From the NCBI GenBank assembly GCA_045106235.1, contig JBGCEJ010000041.1, positions 52,084 through 116,083 on the forward strand: 64,000 bases of DNA, given 5' to 3'. How positions within the stretch are numbered: position 1 is the first letter of the stretch; the number at the start of each line of letters is the position of its first letter. Below the pieces are notes generated by a model. The model was not told the origin of the DNA, did not search any database, and saw nothing but the letters and a program-made list of their open reading frames with translations. This DNA comes from UBA4427 sp045106235. GTDB lineage: Bacteria > Myxococcota_A > UBA9160 > UBA4427. Of the stretch, positions 25,417-33,834 are shown piece after piece. Made by a program: the position numbers and the translations under genes.

Positions 25417-25818
25417 ATGCGCGGCAAACGATCACGCGAGCAACCGCAGAGTGAAGTGAACATGACGCCCATGCTGGACGTCGTCTTCATCATGCTGATC
25501 TTCTTTATCGTGACGGCTTCGTTTGTGAAGGAAGCGGGCGTGGACGTGATTCGTCCCCCGGCGCAGACGGCGATCGCCAAGGACAAGGGCAATATCCTCG
25601 TCGCGATCACGGAGAACGGACAGATCTGGATTGACCGACGTCAGGTCGATCCCCGTGACCTGCGGACCAATATCGAACGCCTTCACGGCGAGAATCCCCA
25701 GGGCGCGATCGTCGTTCAGGCGGACCAGAAATCGCAGAACCATCTGCTCGTTGCGGTGATGGACGCGGCCAAGGCCGCCGGCGTGAAAGAAGTCGCGATC
25801 GCCGCAGAAGGTCCTTAG
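25417..25818 (+). CDS. Biopolymer transport protein ExbD/TolR
   Basis: 133 residues. A short cytoplasmic N-terminus leads into PMLDVVFIMLIFFIVTASF with the functional Asp (Asp21) inside the single membrane span. The periplasmic domain includes ITENGQIWIDRRQV and ALVVQAD-like IVVQADQKSQNHLLVAVMD in pieces. ExbD works with ExbB to turn proton motive force into work for TonB or Tol systems. No ExbB or TonB gene is next to it, which is unusual. It follows the DUF3604 pair after a 230-base gap, so its own promoter is likely. Confidence 0.9.
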   Translation: MRGKRSREQPQSEVNMTPMLDVVFIMLIFFIVTASFVKEAGVDVIRPPAQTAIAKDKGNILVAITENGQIWIDRRQVDPRDLRTNIERLHGENPQGAIVVQADQKSQNHLLVAVMDAAKAAGVKEVAIAAEGP

Positions 25819-25884
25819 TCCGATCCTTAGTCCGGCCCCTAGTCCGGTCTTTAGGCCGGTCTTTAGGCCGGTCGTTAGGCCGGG
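25813..25884. repeat. 12-base tandem repeat, six units, spanning two convergent stop codons
   Basis: Six 12-base units run from 25813 to 25884, each close to CTTTAGGCCGGT or CCTTAGTCCGGT. The TAG of exbD is in unit 1, and the TAA of the minus-strand dioxygenase (25875-25877) is in unit 6. Since 12 is a multiple of three, nearly every unit places a TAG in the exbD frame and a TAA or TAG in the dioxygenase frame. This forms a bidirectional stop array. Confidence 0.85.
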
Positions 25885-26729
25885 CGTTCGCCTTCGATCG
25901 TGACGCGGTACATGAGGCGCTCGGCGTCGGCGTAGTCGTCGATGGCGTAGTGCTGGAGCCAGCGGTTATCCCACACCGTGACGGTTCCGGGTTCCCAGCG
26001 CACGCGGCAGGTAAATTCGGGCCGCGTGGAGACGTCGTAGAGCATGGCAAGCAGGCCGTCGCTCTCGGGCTTGGAGAGGCCGACGATCTGCTGCGTGAAC
26101 ATCGGGTTCACGTAGAGACTCTTTCGTCCCGTCACCGGATGCGTTCGCATCACGGGATGAACAGTCTCCTCGTAAATCGCATCGCTGTACACGTACTGGA
26201 TCGCGGCTTCGCCCTTGTACTTCGCGTCGCCGGTCGTTCGCGGGTCGAATGCTTCGCGGGCGCTATGCACGGCGCTCATGGGCGCAAGAAAATCGCGCAG
26301 CGGTGGGGAGAGCATTTCCCAGGCCCGCTCCATCGACGCGTAGACCGTATCTCCGCCGACCTTCGGGATCACCTCGCCGTAGAGGACCGTAATTGAGCTC
26401 GGCTTTTCGAAGAAGCTGTTGTCCGTATGCCATGAGGTTCCGAAGAAGGCCTGTTCGCCTGCGGGCTTGAGAACGCGGATGACCTCGGGGTGTTCCTCCA
26501 TGCCTTTGGCGATGGGGTGGACGTCCGGCGTTCCGAAAATCTTGGCGAAGGCGACCTGGGCATCGCGCGTGAGCTTTTGATCCCGAATGCAGAGCACGCC
26601 GTAGCGATGAAAAGCCTCAAGCAGGCCCTCGCGTTCATTCCCGGAGAGAGGGCGGGAGAGGTCGAGCCCGCGAATCTCGGCGCCAAGCGCGCCCGAGAGG
26701 CCGGTGATTTTCATTTCGCTGTTCATCAT
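25875..26729 (-). CDS. TauD/TfdA family Fe(II)/2-oxoglutarate dioxygenase
   Basis: 284 residues. Iron ligands are the HxD of SWHTDNSFF (near residue 99) and the distal His in LQHYAIDDY; MYRVTIEGERP supplies the Arg for 2-oxoglutarate. HPVMRTHPVTGRKSLYVNP is the usual TfdA-like block. The reaction is oxidative hydroxylation of a small acid, sulfonate or ether with release of CO2 and succinate; TfdA-type alkyl cleavage or taurine-type desulfonation cannot be told apart. Two adjacent ATGs (26729, 26726) can both start it, with AGGA upstream. It resembles the gene at 40502. Confidence 0.9.
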   Translation of the reverse strand: MMNSEMKITGLSGALGAEIRGLDLSRPLSGNEREGLLEAFHRYGVLCIRDQKLTRDAQVAFAKIFGTPDVHPIAKGMEEHPEVIRVLKPAGEQAFFGTSWHTDNSFFEKPSSITVLYGEVIPKVGGDTVYASMERAWEMLSPPLRDFLAPMSAVHSAREAFDPRTTGDAKYKGEAAIQYVYSDAIYEETVHPVMRTHPVTGRKSLYVNPMFTQQIVGLSKPESDGLLAMLYDVSTRPEFTCRVRWEPGTVTVWDNRWLQHYAIDDYADAERLMYRVTIEGERPA

Positions 26730-27046
26730 GAGGTCCTGGAATTTCTGAGATGAGGATCGAGCGGAGACGCTCTGGTGCTGTGCGTCGACGCCTGCCTTAG
26801 GCGGCCTAGGCGGCTCAGGCGAGCGTTCTGTACGTGCCAGACCGCATGAGCTTGGGTCGGGCTATTTCGAGGAATCTTACCCTAAGTTGCCTAAATTGCT
26901 CAGCTTATGGAACGCGGTCATGGGGCTCGGGAGGCCTCGGTCAGGCGTACGGGGGCTTGGCGGGGCATTGCCGATCGCCTCGGAAACGAGACGGAGGCAG
27001 GGGTTACGCAGGACAGCAGCAAGCGCGGTCGCTAGCGGCTGCGGCA
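26730..27046. other. 317-base gap with a 9-base tandem repeat
   Basis: There is no convincing gene between the two dioxygenases. The only structure I see is three 9-base units, CTTAGGCGG, CCTAGGCGG and CTCAGGCGA, at 26796-26822. The rest should hold the promoter of the downstream dioxygenase (start 26729). An open frame on the plus strand (26834-27427) only mirrors the coding strand of the neighbour. Confidence 0.6.
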
Positions 27047-28126
27047 TCAGGACCAGCAGACGACGATCCGCCGATCGCCTTCGTAGGGCAGGCGCCCGTG
27101 AGAGACCGAGGCATTATCGATGGCGAGGATATCGCCCTTCTTCCACGACTCGACGACCAGGTTCTGCCACACCACATCCCGGACATGCTCGAGGTCTTCA
27201 GGAGGGAATTCCGAGCCGTCGAGGCGCGTCGAATGCATGGCCTGGGCTTCGCCGGGCTGCTGCCGCAGGCGCTCCTCGAGCGTGGTCGCGATCTGGACGA
27301 GTCCTTGATGGCGTTCGGTGGGGCGGTAGGCGGCGATCCGTTTGTACTCGCTGAGCGCGGTCGTGAGGTGGAACGTGGTGATGTGGTTATACCAAGCGGT
27401 TTCGCCGCTGATCGGATGGTCTTTTGAAACGGGTTGCGTGCTCACGAGCTTGAGGGCATCGCCTTCAGACCATTCGGGGGTAAAGCCTTCGGCGCGACAT
27501 TGGGCTTCGACTTCCGCGCGGTCTGTGGTGTTGAAGATCTCAGGCCAGCTCTTCAGCTGGTTCGGATTCGCTTCCGCGTCGGCATCTTCATGGGGGCTCG
27601 CGTAATTGCGCACGATGCGGATTCCCCCTTCGATAAATCGATCGCGCACCCCTGCGTCGAGATCGCGCCAGACCTTTCGGAAATCACAGAGCGGTGTCTC
27701 GCCACTGTCGGGAGCGGGTTCGTCCATGCAGTAGAAGAAGAGATGGGTGGGGGGCTCCGCGCAGAAACTCATCTCGCAATGCTGCGGGATCGGGAAATAG
27801 TCGGGGAGCTCACTCGCGTTGAAGACATAATCGGTCAGCGCACCGCGGGGCGAGGTGCCCATGTAGTCGTTGCCGAGGGCAGGGGAGACCACCCGGGCGA
27901 TGCGTTCGAAATCCTCTGGTTTTTCTGCGTCGAAGCCGCGGAAGCGAAATGCTCCGTGCTCGACCAAACGGTCGCGCACCCAATCGGCATGCTTCTCAAG
28001 ACCTTGAGCGAGCGCGTCGATGGACTTCGCTTCGGGCGCATCGCTTCGAGGTTCAAAGACGAGGGGGAGTTCACCTCGAACGGACCAGGGCATATCGGCG
28101 GCGGTCGTAGTGGATGCTTTGGCCAT
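27047..28126 (-). CDS. TauD-like / SyrP-type 2-oxoglutarate dioxygenase
   Basis: 359 residues from ATG 28126 with GAGGAGAG upstream. HGAFRFRGF, then IPQHCEMSF (H-x-E iron motif; Glu in place of Asp, as in SyrP-like proteins), ETAWYNH, and the distal SHGRLPYEGDRRIVV with His and Arg. This type differs from the two TfdA-like enzymes in the window and is closer to syringomycin SyrP or clavaminate-synthase-like hydroxylases of amino acids and polyketide chains. An open frame to 28318 lacks the family pattern. It diverges from the OPT transporter. Confidence 0.88.
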   Translation of the reverse strand: MAKASTTTAADMPWSVRGELPLVFEPRSDAPEAKSIDALAQGLEKHADWVRDRLVEHGAFRFRGFDAEKPEDFERIARVVSPALGNDYMGTSPRGALTDYVFNASELPDYFPIPQHCEMSFCAEPPTHLFFYCMDEPAPDSGETPLCDFRKVWRDLDAGVRDRFIEGGIRIVRNYASPHEDADAEANPNQLKSWPEIFNTTDRAEVEAQCRAEGFTPEWSEGDALKLVSTQPVSKDHPISGETAWYNHITTFHLTTALSEYKRIAAYRPTERHQGLVQIATTLEERLRQQPGEAQAMHSTRLDGSEFPPEDLEHVRDVVWQNLVVESWKKGDILAIDNASVSHGRLPYEGDRRIVVCWS

Positions 28127-28253
28127 CGTGCTCTCCTCGGGCGGACGTGCAGGGGGCTTGTCTGGGGCGGCCGCGCGCGGGAAGCCGCCGCGATAATCTA
28201 GCATGCGCTTGCATCCTGCTCGGCACGGCGGTTCACTTGTCCTCGGGGGTGAT

Positions 28254-30179
28254 ATGTCAGCAGAGATCAGCAGTCGGCCAACCGGCTCCGGAGAGGCAAC
28301 CGTCCGGGCAATCGTCATGGGGCTCGTCCTCGCGGCGGTGCTTGGGGCCGCGAACGTTTACCTTGGCCTAAAGGTGGGGATGACGGTTTCGGCTTCGATT
28401 CCGGCGGCGGTGGTCGCGATGCTCCTGCTGCGGCGGGTTTTCCGCGGGGGCAGCGTCCTCGAAGCGAACCAGGTGCAGACTGCGGCCTCGGCGGGGGAGT
28501 CCCTGGCGGCGGGGATCCTGTTTACGGTGCCCGCGCTGGTATTGATCGGCGTTTGGCAGAGCTTTGATTTTTGGGCCACGACCTTCATCGCGATTGCGGG
28601 GGGCTGGCTCGGCGTCTTGTTCATGATTCCGATGCGCCAGGTCTTCATCGAAGAGAGTCCCGAACTGCCGTATCCCGAAGGAGTGGCCTGTGCCTCTGTG
28701 CTGGAAGCCGGGATGGTCGACGCGGATTCCGAGGAAGGGGCGGAGTCGGCACGCGCCGTCGTGCAGGGCGGCATCTTAGGTGCCGTCGTTAAGCTCCTGA
28801 TTGGTTTCTTGGGGGTTCTGCAGAGCGCGGTCGAAAATGCGGTGACGCTGGGTGGCGTTCGGCCGCTGTATTTCGGGGCGGATATCTCACCGGCGCTGCT
28901 TGCGGTGGGATATATCGTGCGGCTCGAAGTGGCCGCGCAGATCTTTCTGGGGGGCTTCCTCGGCTGGTTGGTTCTTCTGCCTTTGGCGCCTGAACTGGTG
29001 GGGACCTTTGCGACGGATACGCCTGTGCTGGTTGAGGCCGTCTCGGGTGGCTTCGAAGGGGCGGGTACAGAGCGGGCCTGGACGCTTTGGTCTTCTGGAA
29101 TTCGCTATGTCGGGGTCGGCGCCATGGCCGTGGGCGGCCTCGCGGCTCTCTTTCACGTGCGCGGCGGGCTTGCTCGGGCGCTGCAGGAACTCAAGAAGGG
29201 CTGGCGTGCCGACGCGGCGGAGGGGCCGCGCCTCGATTTGGCGCCGGGGCAGATTGCGTTCTTCTCAGTGCTCGCGGTGTGCATCGTGGCCACGCTCTAT
29301 TGGCGTTTTACCCAGGATCCCGGGGTGGCGCTCTTGGCCACGCTGATCATGGTCGTGGCGTCGTTCTTCTTTGTGGGCGTTGCGAGCTATATCGTCGGCC
29401 TGGTTGGGAATAGCAATAGTCCGGTCTCGGGGATGACGATCACTGCGGTGCTGATGACCGGCGGGCTTCTCTGGCTCTTTGGCTATACGGGAGTTCAGGG
29501 GATGGTCGCAACGCTCGGGGTTGCGGCGATTGTTTGTTGCGCGGCCTGCACGGCGGGGGATGTGTGCAACGATCTCAAGACGGGCGCCCTGGTCGGTGCG
29601 ACGCCTTGGGTGCAGCAGCGTATGCAGCTGGCCGGGGTTGTGGTCGCGGCGCTCGTGATGGCGCCTGTGCTCCAACTGCTTCATGACGCCTACGGGATTG
29701 GTTCGCGTGAACTGGCCGCGCCCCAGGCAAGCCTTTTCGCGAGTCTGGCACGGGGCTTCTTTGGGGACGAGCCCTTGCCTTGGGGGCTGGTTGCCGTCGG
29801 AGCCGCTCTGGGCGTCGCGGTCTTAGCAGTCGATGCATTGCTTGAACGCGCGGGTGCTCGCTTTCGGCTTCACCTCATGCCGGTCGCGGTGGGGCTCTAC
29901 CTGCCCTTCGGCTTGTCGGTCCCGATCCTTGTCGGCGGACTCATCGAATGGTTCGGCCGACGGCGCGGCGAAGTCAGCGAGGGCTCTTCGCGGGGCGTGC
30001 TCTTCGCGTCCGGAATCGTGGCGGGAGAAGCGCTCGTCGGCGTCGGAATTGCGATGCTGATCGGGCTCGGAGTGGAACGTCTGAACCTTAGTTTCGCCGG
30101 AACGGGGTACCTAACCGTAGCCGTTGCGCTCGGGGTCGTGGCTCTCTTCGCGCGGGCGACTCGGGCTCGCGACGCTTAG
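28254..30179 (+). CDS. OPT family oligopeptide/metal-siderophore transporter
   Basis: 641 residues with about 14-16 hydrophobic spans. It starts RAIVMGLVLAAVLGAANVYLGLKVGMTVSASIPAAVVAML in pieces, the OPT hallmark, followed by LEANQVQTAASAGESLAAG, which is the conserved pore segment. GNSNSPVSGMTI and CCAACTAGDVCNDLKTG are further OPT motifs. It imports peptides or metal chelates using proton motive force. The ATG at 28254 follows GGGGGTGAT; an upstream ATG at 28203 is less likely. Divergent from the SyrP-like dioxygenase. Confidence 0.9.
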   Translation: MSAEISSRPTGSGEATVRAIVMGLVLAAVLGAANVYLGLKVGMTVSASIPAAVVAMLLLRRVFRGGSVLEANQVQTAASAGESLAAGILFTVPALVLIGVWQSFDFWATTFIAIAGGWLGVLFMIPMRQVFIEESPELPYPEGVACASVLEAGMVDADSEEGAESARAVVQGGILGAVVKLLIGFLGVLQSAVENAVTLGGVRPLYFGADISPALLAVGYIVRLEVAAQIFLGGFLGWLVLLPLAPELVGTFATDTPVLVEAVSGGFEGAGTERAWTLWSSGIRYVGVGAMAVGGLAALFHVRGGLARALQELKKGWRADAAEGPRLDLAPGQIAFFSVLAVCIVATLYWRFTQDPGVALLATLIMVVASFFFVGVASYIVGLVGNSNSPVSGMTITAVLMTGGLLWLFGYTGVQGMVATLGVAAIVCCAACTAGDVCNDLKTGALVGATPWVQQRMQLAGVVVAALVMAPVLQLLHDAYGIGSRELAAPQASLFASLARGFFGDEPLPWGLVAVGAALGVAVLAVDALLERAGARFRLHLMPVAVGLYLPFGLSVPILVGGLIEWFGRRRGEVSEGSSRGVLFASGIVAGEALVGVGIAMLIGLGVERLNLSFAGTGYLTVAVALGVVALFARATRARDA

Positions 30180-30207
30180 CCTCCCGCGATCGGAGGAGGG
30201 GGCCGTA

Positions 30208-30234
30208 GAGGTCTGAGAGGTCTGAGAGACTAGA
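30208..30234. repeat. 9-base tandem repeat over a stop codon
   Basis: GAGGTCTGA occurs twice without gap (30208-30216, 30217-30225), followed by a diverged copy GAGACTAGA (30226-30234), which contains the stop codon of the minus-strand small protein (30230-30232). It lies between the convergent OPT and small-protein genes. Confidence 0.75.
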
Positions 30235-30544
30235 ACTCGCCGAGCTCGCGCTTGAAGACGTACTCCATGGGCTCCGCAAGGAAAATATCGTAGGCGCCCG
30301 TGATTCCTTCTCGTCCAGACGGGGATGCCAAGACGGAGGCGGGCAGAAAGAACATCGCGCCCATCACGACGCGAATCGCGGCGAGCGGCCGAACGAAGGC
30401 TGCATCCAGTCCAGTCGCCGTAATGCGTTCCGCTTCAGAGCCTTCCCATTCCCAAGCCGCTGAAGGTGCGGCGCTCATCAAGATCAGGCAGGCAGCCATT
30501 CCGGCAAAGAATCGATTCGGGCTCATGATGGAAATCCTCTTCAT
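30230..30544 (-). CDS. Small secreted protein of unknown function
   Basis: 104 residues from ATG 30544 (MKRISIMSPNRFF). A signal peptide covers about 1-30 and is cut near APSAAWEWEG. The mature part has a hydrophobic stretch (RPLAAIRVVMGAMFFLPASVLA) and ends in EPMEYVFKRELGEF, which looks like a conserved basic-acidic-Phe ending. I cannot assign a family. It is 59 bases downstream of the RND pump gene on the same strand, so it may be an accessory of the efflux operon. The open frame starting at 30607 overlaps the pump gene and is less likely. Confidence 0.6.
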   Translation of the reverse strand: MKRISIMSPNRFFAGMAACLILMSAAPSAAWEWEGSEAERITATGLDAAFVRPLAAIRVVMGAMFFLPASVLASPSGREGITGAYDIFLAEPMEYVFKRELGEF

Positions 30545-30603
30545 TTCGGGAACCTCGAAAGCGTAGCAGAGCGGCATTCGGTCAAGCCACCGTCGATCGG
30601 CTC

Positions 30604-33600
30604 TCATTCGAGCCCAGAACTTTCTTCCCTCAGCGTGGCTCGGGGAGGCGTCGGCGCGAGTTTTGAACCCTCTGAGCGCTCCCGGAGGCGGGTTTTCAGT
30701 CCGTGCATACCGTTCGAGAGATCTTCCAGGATCAAGTAGCCGAGGGGGACGAGGAACAGGGTCATGATGGAAGCGTAAAGCACCCCGAAAGCCAGGGAGA
30801 TCGCCATCGGGATCAAGGGCACGGCGGGGACTGCAGCCTCGCTCATTAAGGGCATCAATCCGATGAAGGTGGTCGCGGTGGTGAGCACGATGGGGCGGAA
30901 GCGCGAAATGGCCGACCGGCGGACGGCATCGCCGAGAGCGAGGCCTTCCTCACGGTATCGGTTGATCGCATGCACCATCACCAGCGAAGAATTCACGACT
31001 ACGCCCGAGAGCGCGATCATCCCGAGAATGGAAAAGAACACGACGTCCCAGTTCAGCAGCATATGTCCAAGGACGGCCCCCACCATGCCGAAGGGAATCA
31101 CGCTCATGATGATCAGCGGCTGCCCGTAGGAGCGAAGCGGGATCGCGAGGAGGACGAAAATCAGGACGAGCGCGAGCTGCACGCCGCCGAAGAGACCCGA
31201 AGCGGCGTCGGCCTGTTCTCGTTGCTCGCCGCCGTAGCGATAGTTGATCGTCGGATAGAGCTTTTTGAACTCCGGGAGCCACGCTTCAAATTGGCCGATG
31301 ACCACTTCGGGTGTGGTCTGCGACCGGTCGACATCGGCGGTGACCGTCACGACGCGGGTCCGATCGATCCGGTTGATCGAAGCAAAGCCGCGGCCGAACT
31401 GCGCTTGGGCGACGGCCGCAAAGGGGACCTCGATTCCGTCTTGGGTGCGGATGCGCATTTCTTCGAGGGCGCCGAGAGAGCGTCGCTCTGCCTCGGGGTA
31501 GCGAACCATCACCCGGACATCGTCACGCCCGCGCTGCACGCGCTGGGCTTCTTCCCCGTAGAACGCTTGGCGGACTTGGCGAGCGAGATCGTTTTGGGTG
31601 AGGCCCAGGGGCAGGGCGCTGTCCTTGACCGAAAGCTTGACCTCTTGCTTCCCGAGTCGGAACGAATCGGCGATGTCGAAGACGCCCGCGAAATTCGCGA
31701 GATGTTGCTTCAGGGTCGCGGCGGCTCGGGTGACCTCGTCCAGATCTTCGCCTCCGAAAAGTTCGATATTGACGGGTTCGCCCGCGCCGAAGGCATCGGA
31801 GGAGAATGCCATCTCGACCGCATCAGGGACGGGCCCGGTCAGCTCGCGCCAACGCGCGAGCACATCCTCCGTGGAGAGCTCTCGGTCGATGCCTGAGGTG
31901 AGCTCGATGCCGATCTCCGCGAGATGGCTGCCCCCGACGGCCCCGCCGCTACTGGGGCCGGAGCGCGCGATATGCTCGCCGATCGACGCGAAGCTATGAA
32001 CAAAGATCGAAGGTCCCGCGGTCTCTGCATCGATCTCCTCTTTCATTTGGTCAGCGGCGGCTTGCAGCTGTTCAACCGCAGCGAGAGTCCGCTCGAGCGG
32101 GATACCGCGGGGCATCGTCAGGGACGCATAGGCCACATCGCCCTCGACCTGGGGAAAGAACTGGTACCGGAGTCGTCCGCTGGCACCGAGTCCCGCAGTC
32201 ATGATCAGCACGCCGATGGCGATCGCCACGGACGCATAACGCCATTCGATGGCCCGCTCGAGAACGCCGCCGTAGTGGACGCGGGCGAGGCGCTCGAGCC
32301 CGTCAGAAAGGGCGCCCTGGAATTTTCGCCAGCGTCGGCTGATGGCGTTGGAGCCGCCTTCGCTTTCCGAAACACGTCGATGAGCGAGGTGGGCGGGGAG
32401 GATGAGCAGCGATTCGATGAGGGAGAAAATGAGGCAAGCGATCGCGCCCATTCCGATCGTGCCGAAGAACGCACCCATGCGGCCGGGTACGATGATGATC
32501 GGAATGAAGGCGGCGATGCTCGTTAGGACGCCGAAGATGACGGGCGTGAAGACGGCTTGCGTGCCTTTGACCGCGGCGTCGACTTGGTCGAGCCCTTCGG
32601 TTTCGGCGGTATGAACGCTCTCGCCGATGACGATCGCGTCGTCGACGAGGATGCCGAGGACCAGGATGAAGGCCATCACGGTCATCGTGTTGATCGTGAG
32701 GCTGAGTGGGGGGAAGAGCATCAAGGCGCCCATGAACGCGATTGGAACCCCCGCCGCGACCCACATCGCGAGTCGAAAGCGGAGGAAGAGCGCGAGGACG
32801 ACGAGCACGAGGAGCATGCCGCTGATCCCGTTGCGAACGAGGACGGAGAGGCGCACGACGAGTTCGAGGGATTCGTCCGCGAAGATGGTTGCGCTGACGC
32901 CCTGGGGCAGGGTCTTCTGGAAAGGGCCGATCCAGTCTTTGACGGCCTGCGCGGCGTCGAGCGCGTCTTCGTCGCCAACGAGTTGGACCTTGATCATGAC
33001 GCTGGGGTCGCCGTTAAAGCGGCCCCGCAACTCCGTGTCTTCAAAACCGTCGAGCACGGTTGCGATCTCATTCAGGCGAACGATCGTGCCATCGGTTCGC
33101 GTCAGGACGACGATTTCTTCGAAATCGATGCGGTCGTAGGCTTGCCCCTTGGAGCGCAGCAGGATTTCGCCGCCGCCGGTTTTGACGGAACCGCCGGGGA
33201 GGTCGAGGGAGGAGGCGCGGACGGCTTGGGCGACGTCTTCGAGGTTGATGCCGTGGCGGCGAAGCGTCTGCTCGGAAACTTCAATTGAGATTTCATAGGG
33301 ACGGTCGTACCGGAGTTCGGCTTGGGAAACCCCGGGCAGCGAAGTGATCTCGTCTCGCGCACGCTGGCCGAGGCGCTTCAAGTCGCCTTCGCCGATTTGT
33401 CCGGAGAGCGCGACCTTCAGAACAGGTCGGCGGATCTGATACTTCGCAACACTGGGTCGCTCCGCCTCAATCGGGAAGGTGTCGATCGCATCGATGCGAT
33501 TTTCGATCTCGGTCGCCGCTGCGTCCACGTCCGCGCCGGTGTTGACTTCAGCGGTGACATTACAGACGCCTTCGGCTGCGGTGGAGACGATGCGGTCAAT

Positions 33601-33834
33601 GTCCGGGGTTCCGTCGACGGCTTCTTCGATGCGGATGCAGATTGACTCCTCGACTTCGGAGGGAGAAGCGCCTCGGTATTCCACGGTGATGGAAACCGCC
33701 TCGGCCTCGATCGGTGGAAACTCCTCTTGGCGAAGGTTGGGCAGGGTGATCCAGCCGCCGGCGAAGATCAGCACGAACATGAGGAGATTCGAGGCGACAG
33801 GGTTTCGAATAAACCACTCGATGATGCCCTTCAT
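30604..33834 (-). CDS. RND efflux pump inner-membrane permease (AcrB/HAE1-like)
   Basis: 1076 residues, full length for the family. The first membrane span is at about 10-30. The proton-relay pair is Asp398-Asp399 in FILVLGILVDDAIVIGES. SGVVVNSSLVMVHAINRYREEG is the equivalent of TM10-11. Large periplasmic loops fall between spans 1-2 and 7-8. The start overlaps the adaptor gene stop by ATGA, so both are translated together. It should export hydrophobic compounds by proton antiport. No TolC-type outer-membrane factor is adjacent. A FadR-like regulator heads the operon. Confidence 0.93.
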   Translation of the reverse strand: MKGIIEWFIRNPVASNLLMFVLIFAGGWITLPNLRQEEFPPIEAEAVSITVEYRGASPSEVEESICIRIEEAVDGTPDIDRIVSTAAEGVCNVTAEVNTGADVDAAATEIENRIDAIDTFPIEAERPSVAKYQIRRPVLKVALSGQIGEGDLKRLGQRARDEITSLPGVSQAELRYDRPYEISIEVSEQTLRRHGINLEDVAQAVRASSLDLPGGSVKTGGGEILLRSKGQAYDRIDFEEIVVLTRTDGTIVRLNEIATVLDGFEDTELRGRFNGDPSVMIKVQLVGDEDALDAAQAVKDWIGPFQKTLPQGVSATIFADESLELVVRLSVLVRNGISGMLLVLVVLALFLRFRLAMWVAAGVPIAFMGALMLFPPLSLTINTMTVMAFILVLGILVDDAIVIGESVHTAETEGLDQVDAAVKGTQAVFTPVIFGVLTSIAAFIPIIIVPGRMGAFFGTIGMGAIACLIFSLIESLLILPAHLAHRRVSESEGGSNAISRRWRKFQGALSDGLERLARVHYGGVLERAIEWRYASVAIAIGVLIMTAGLGASGRLRYQFFPQVEGDVAYASLTMPRGIPLERTLAAVEQLQAAADQMKEEIDAETAGPSIFVHSFASIGEHIARSGPSSGGAVGGSHLAEIGIELTSGIDRELSTEDVLARWRELTGPVPDAVEMAFSSDAFGAGEPVNIELFGGEDLDEVTRAAATLKQHLANFAGVFDIADSFRLGKQEVKLSVKDSALPLGLTQNDLARQVRQAFYGEEAQRVQRGRDDVRVMVRYPEAERRSLGALEEMRIRTQDGIEVPFAAVAQAQFGRGFASINRIDRTRVVTVTADVDRSQTTPEVVIGQFEAWLPEFKKLYPTINYRYGGEQREQADAASGLFGGVQLALVLIFVLLAIPLRSYGQPLIIMSVIPFGMVGAVLGHMLLNWDVVFFSILGMIALSGVVVNSSLVMVHAINRYREEGLALGDAVRRSAISRFRPIVLTTATTFIGLMPLMSEAAVPAVPLIPMAISLAFGVLYASIMTLFLVPLGYLILEDLSNGMHGLKTRLRERSEGSKLAPTPPRATLREESSGLE

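Noticed and set aside
25813..25884. Possible CRISPR array
   Set aside because: Units are 12 bases, contiguous, without spacers; no cas genes in the window.
26834..27427. Plus-strand open frame in and beyond the dioxygenase gap
   Set aside because: Mostly antisense to the SyrP-like gene; no ribosome-binding site or family match.
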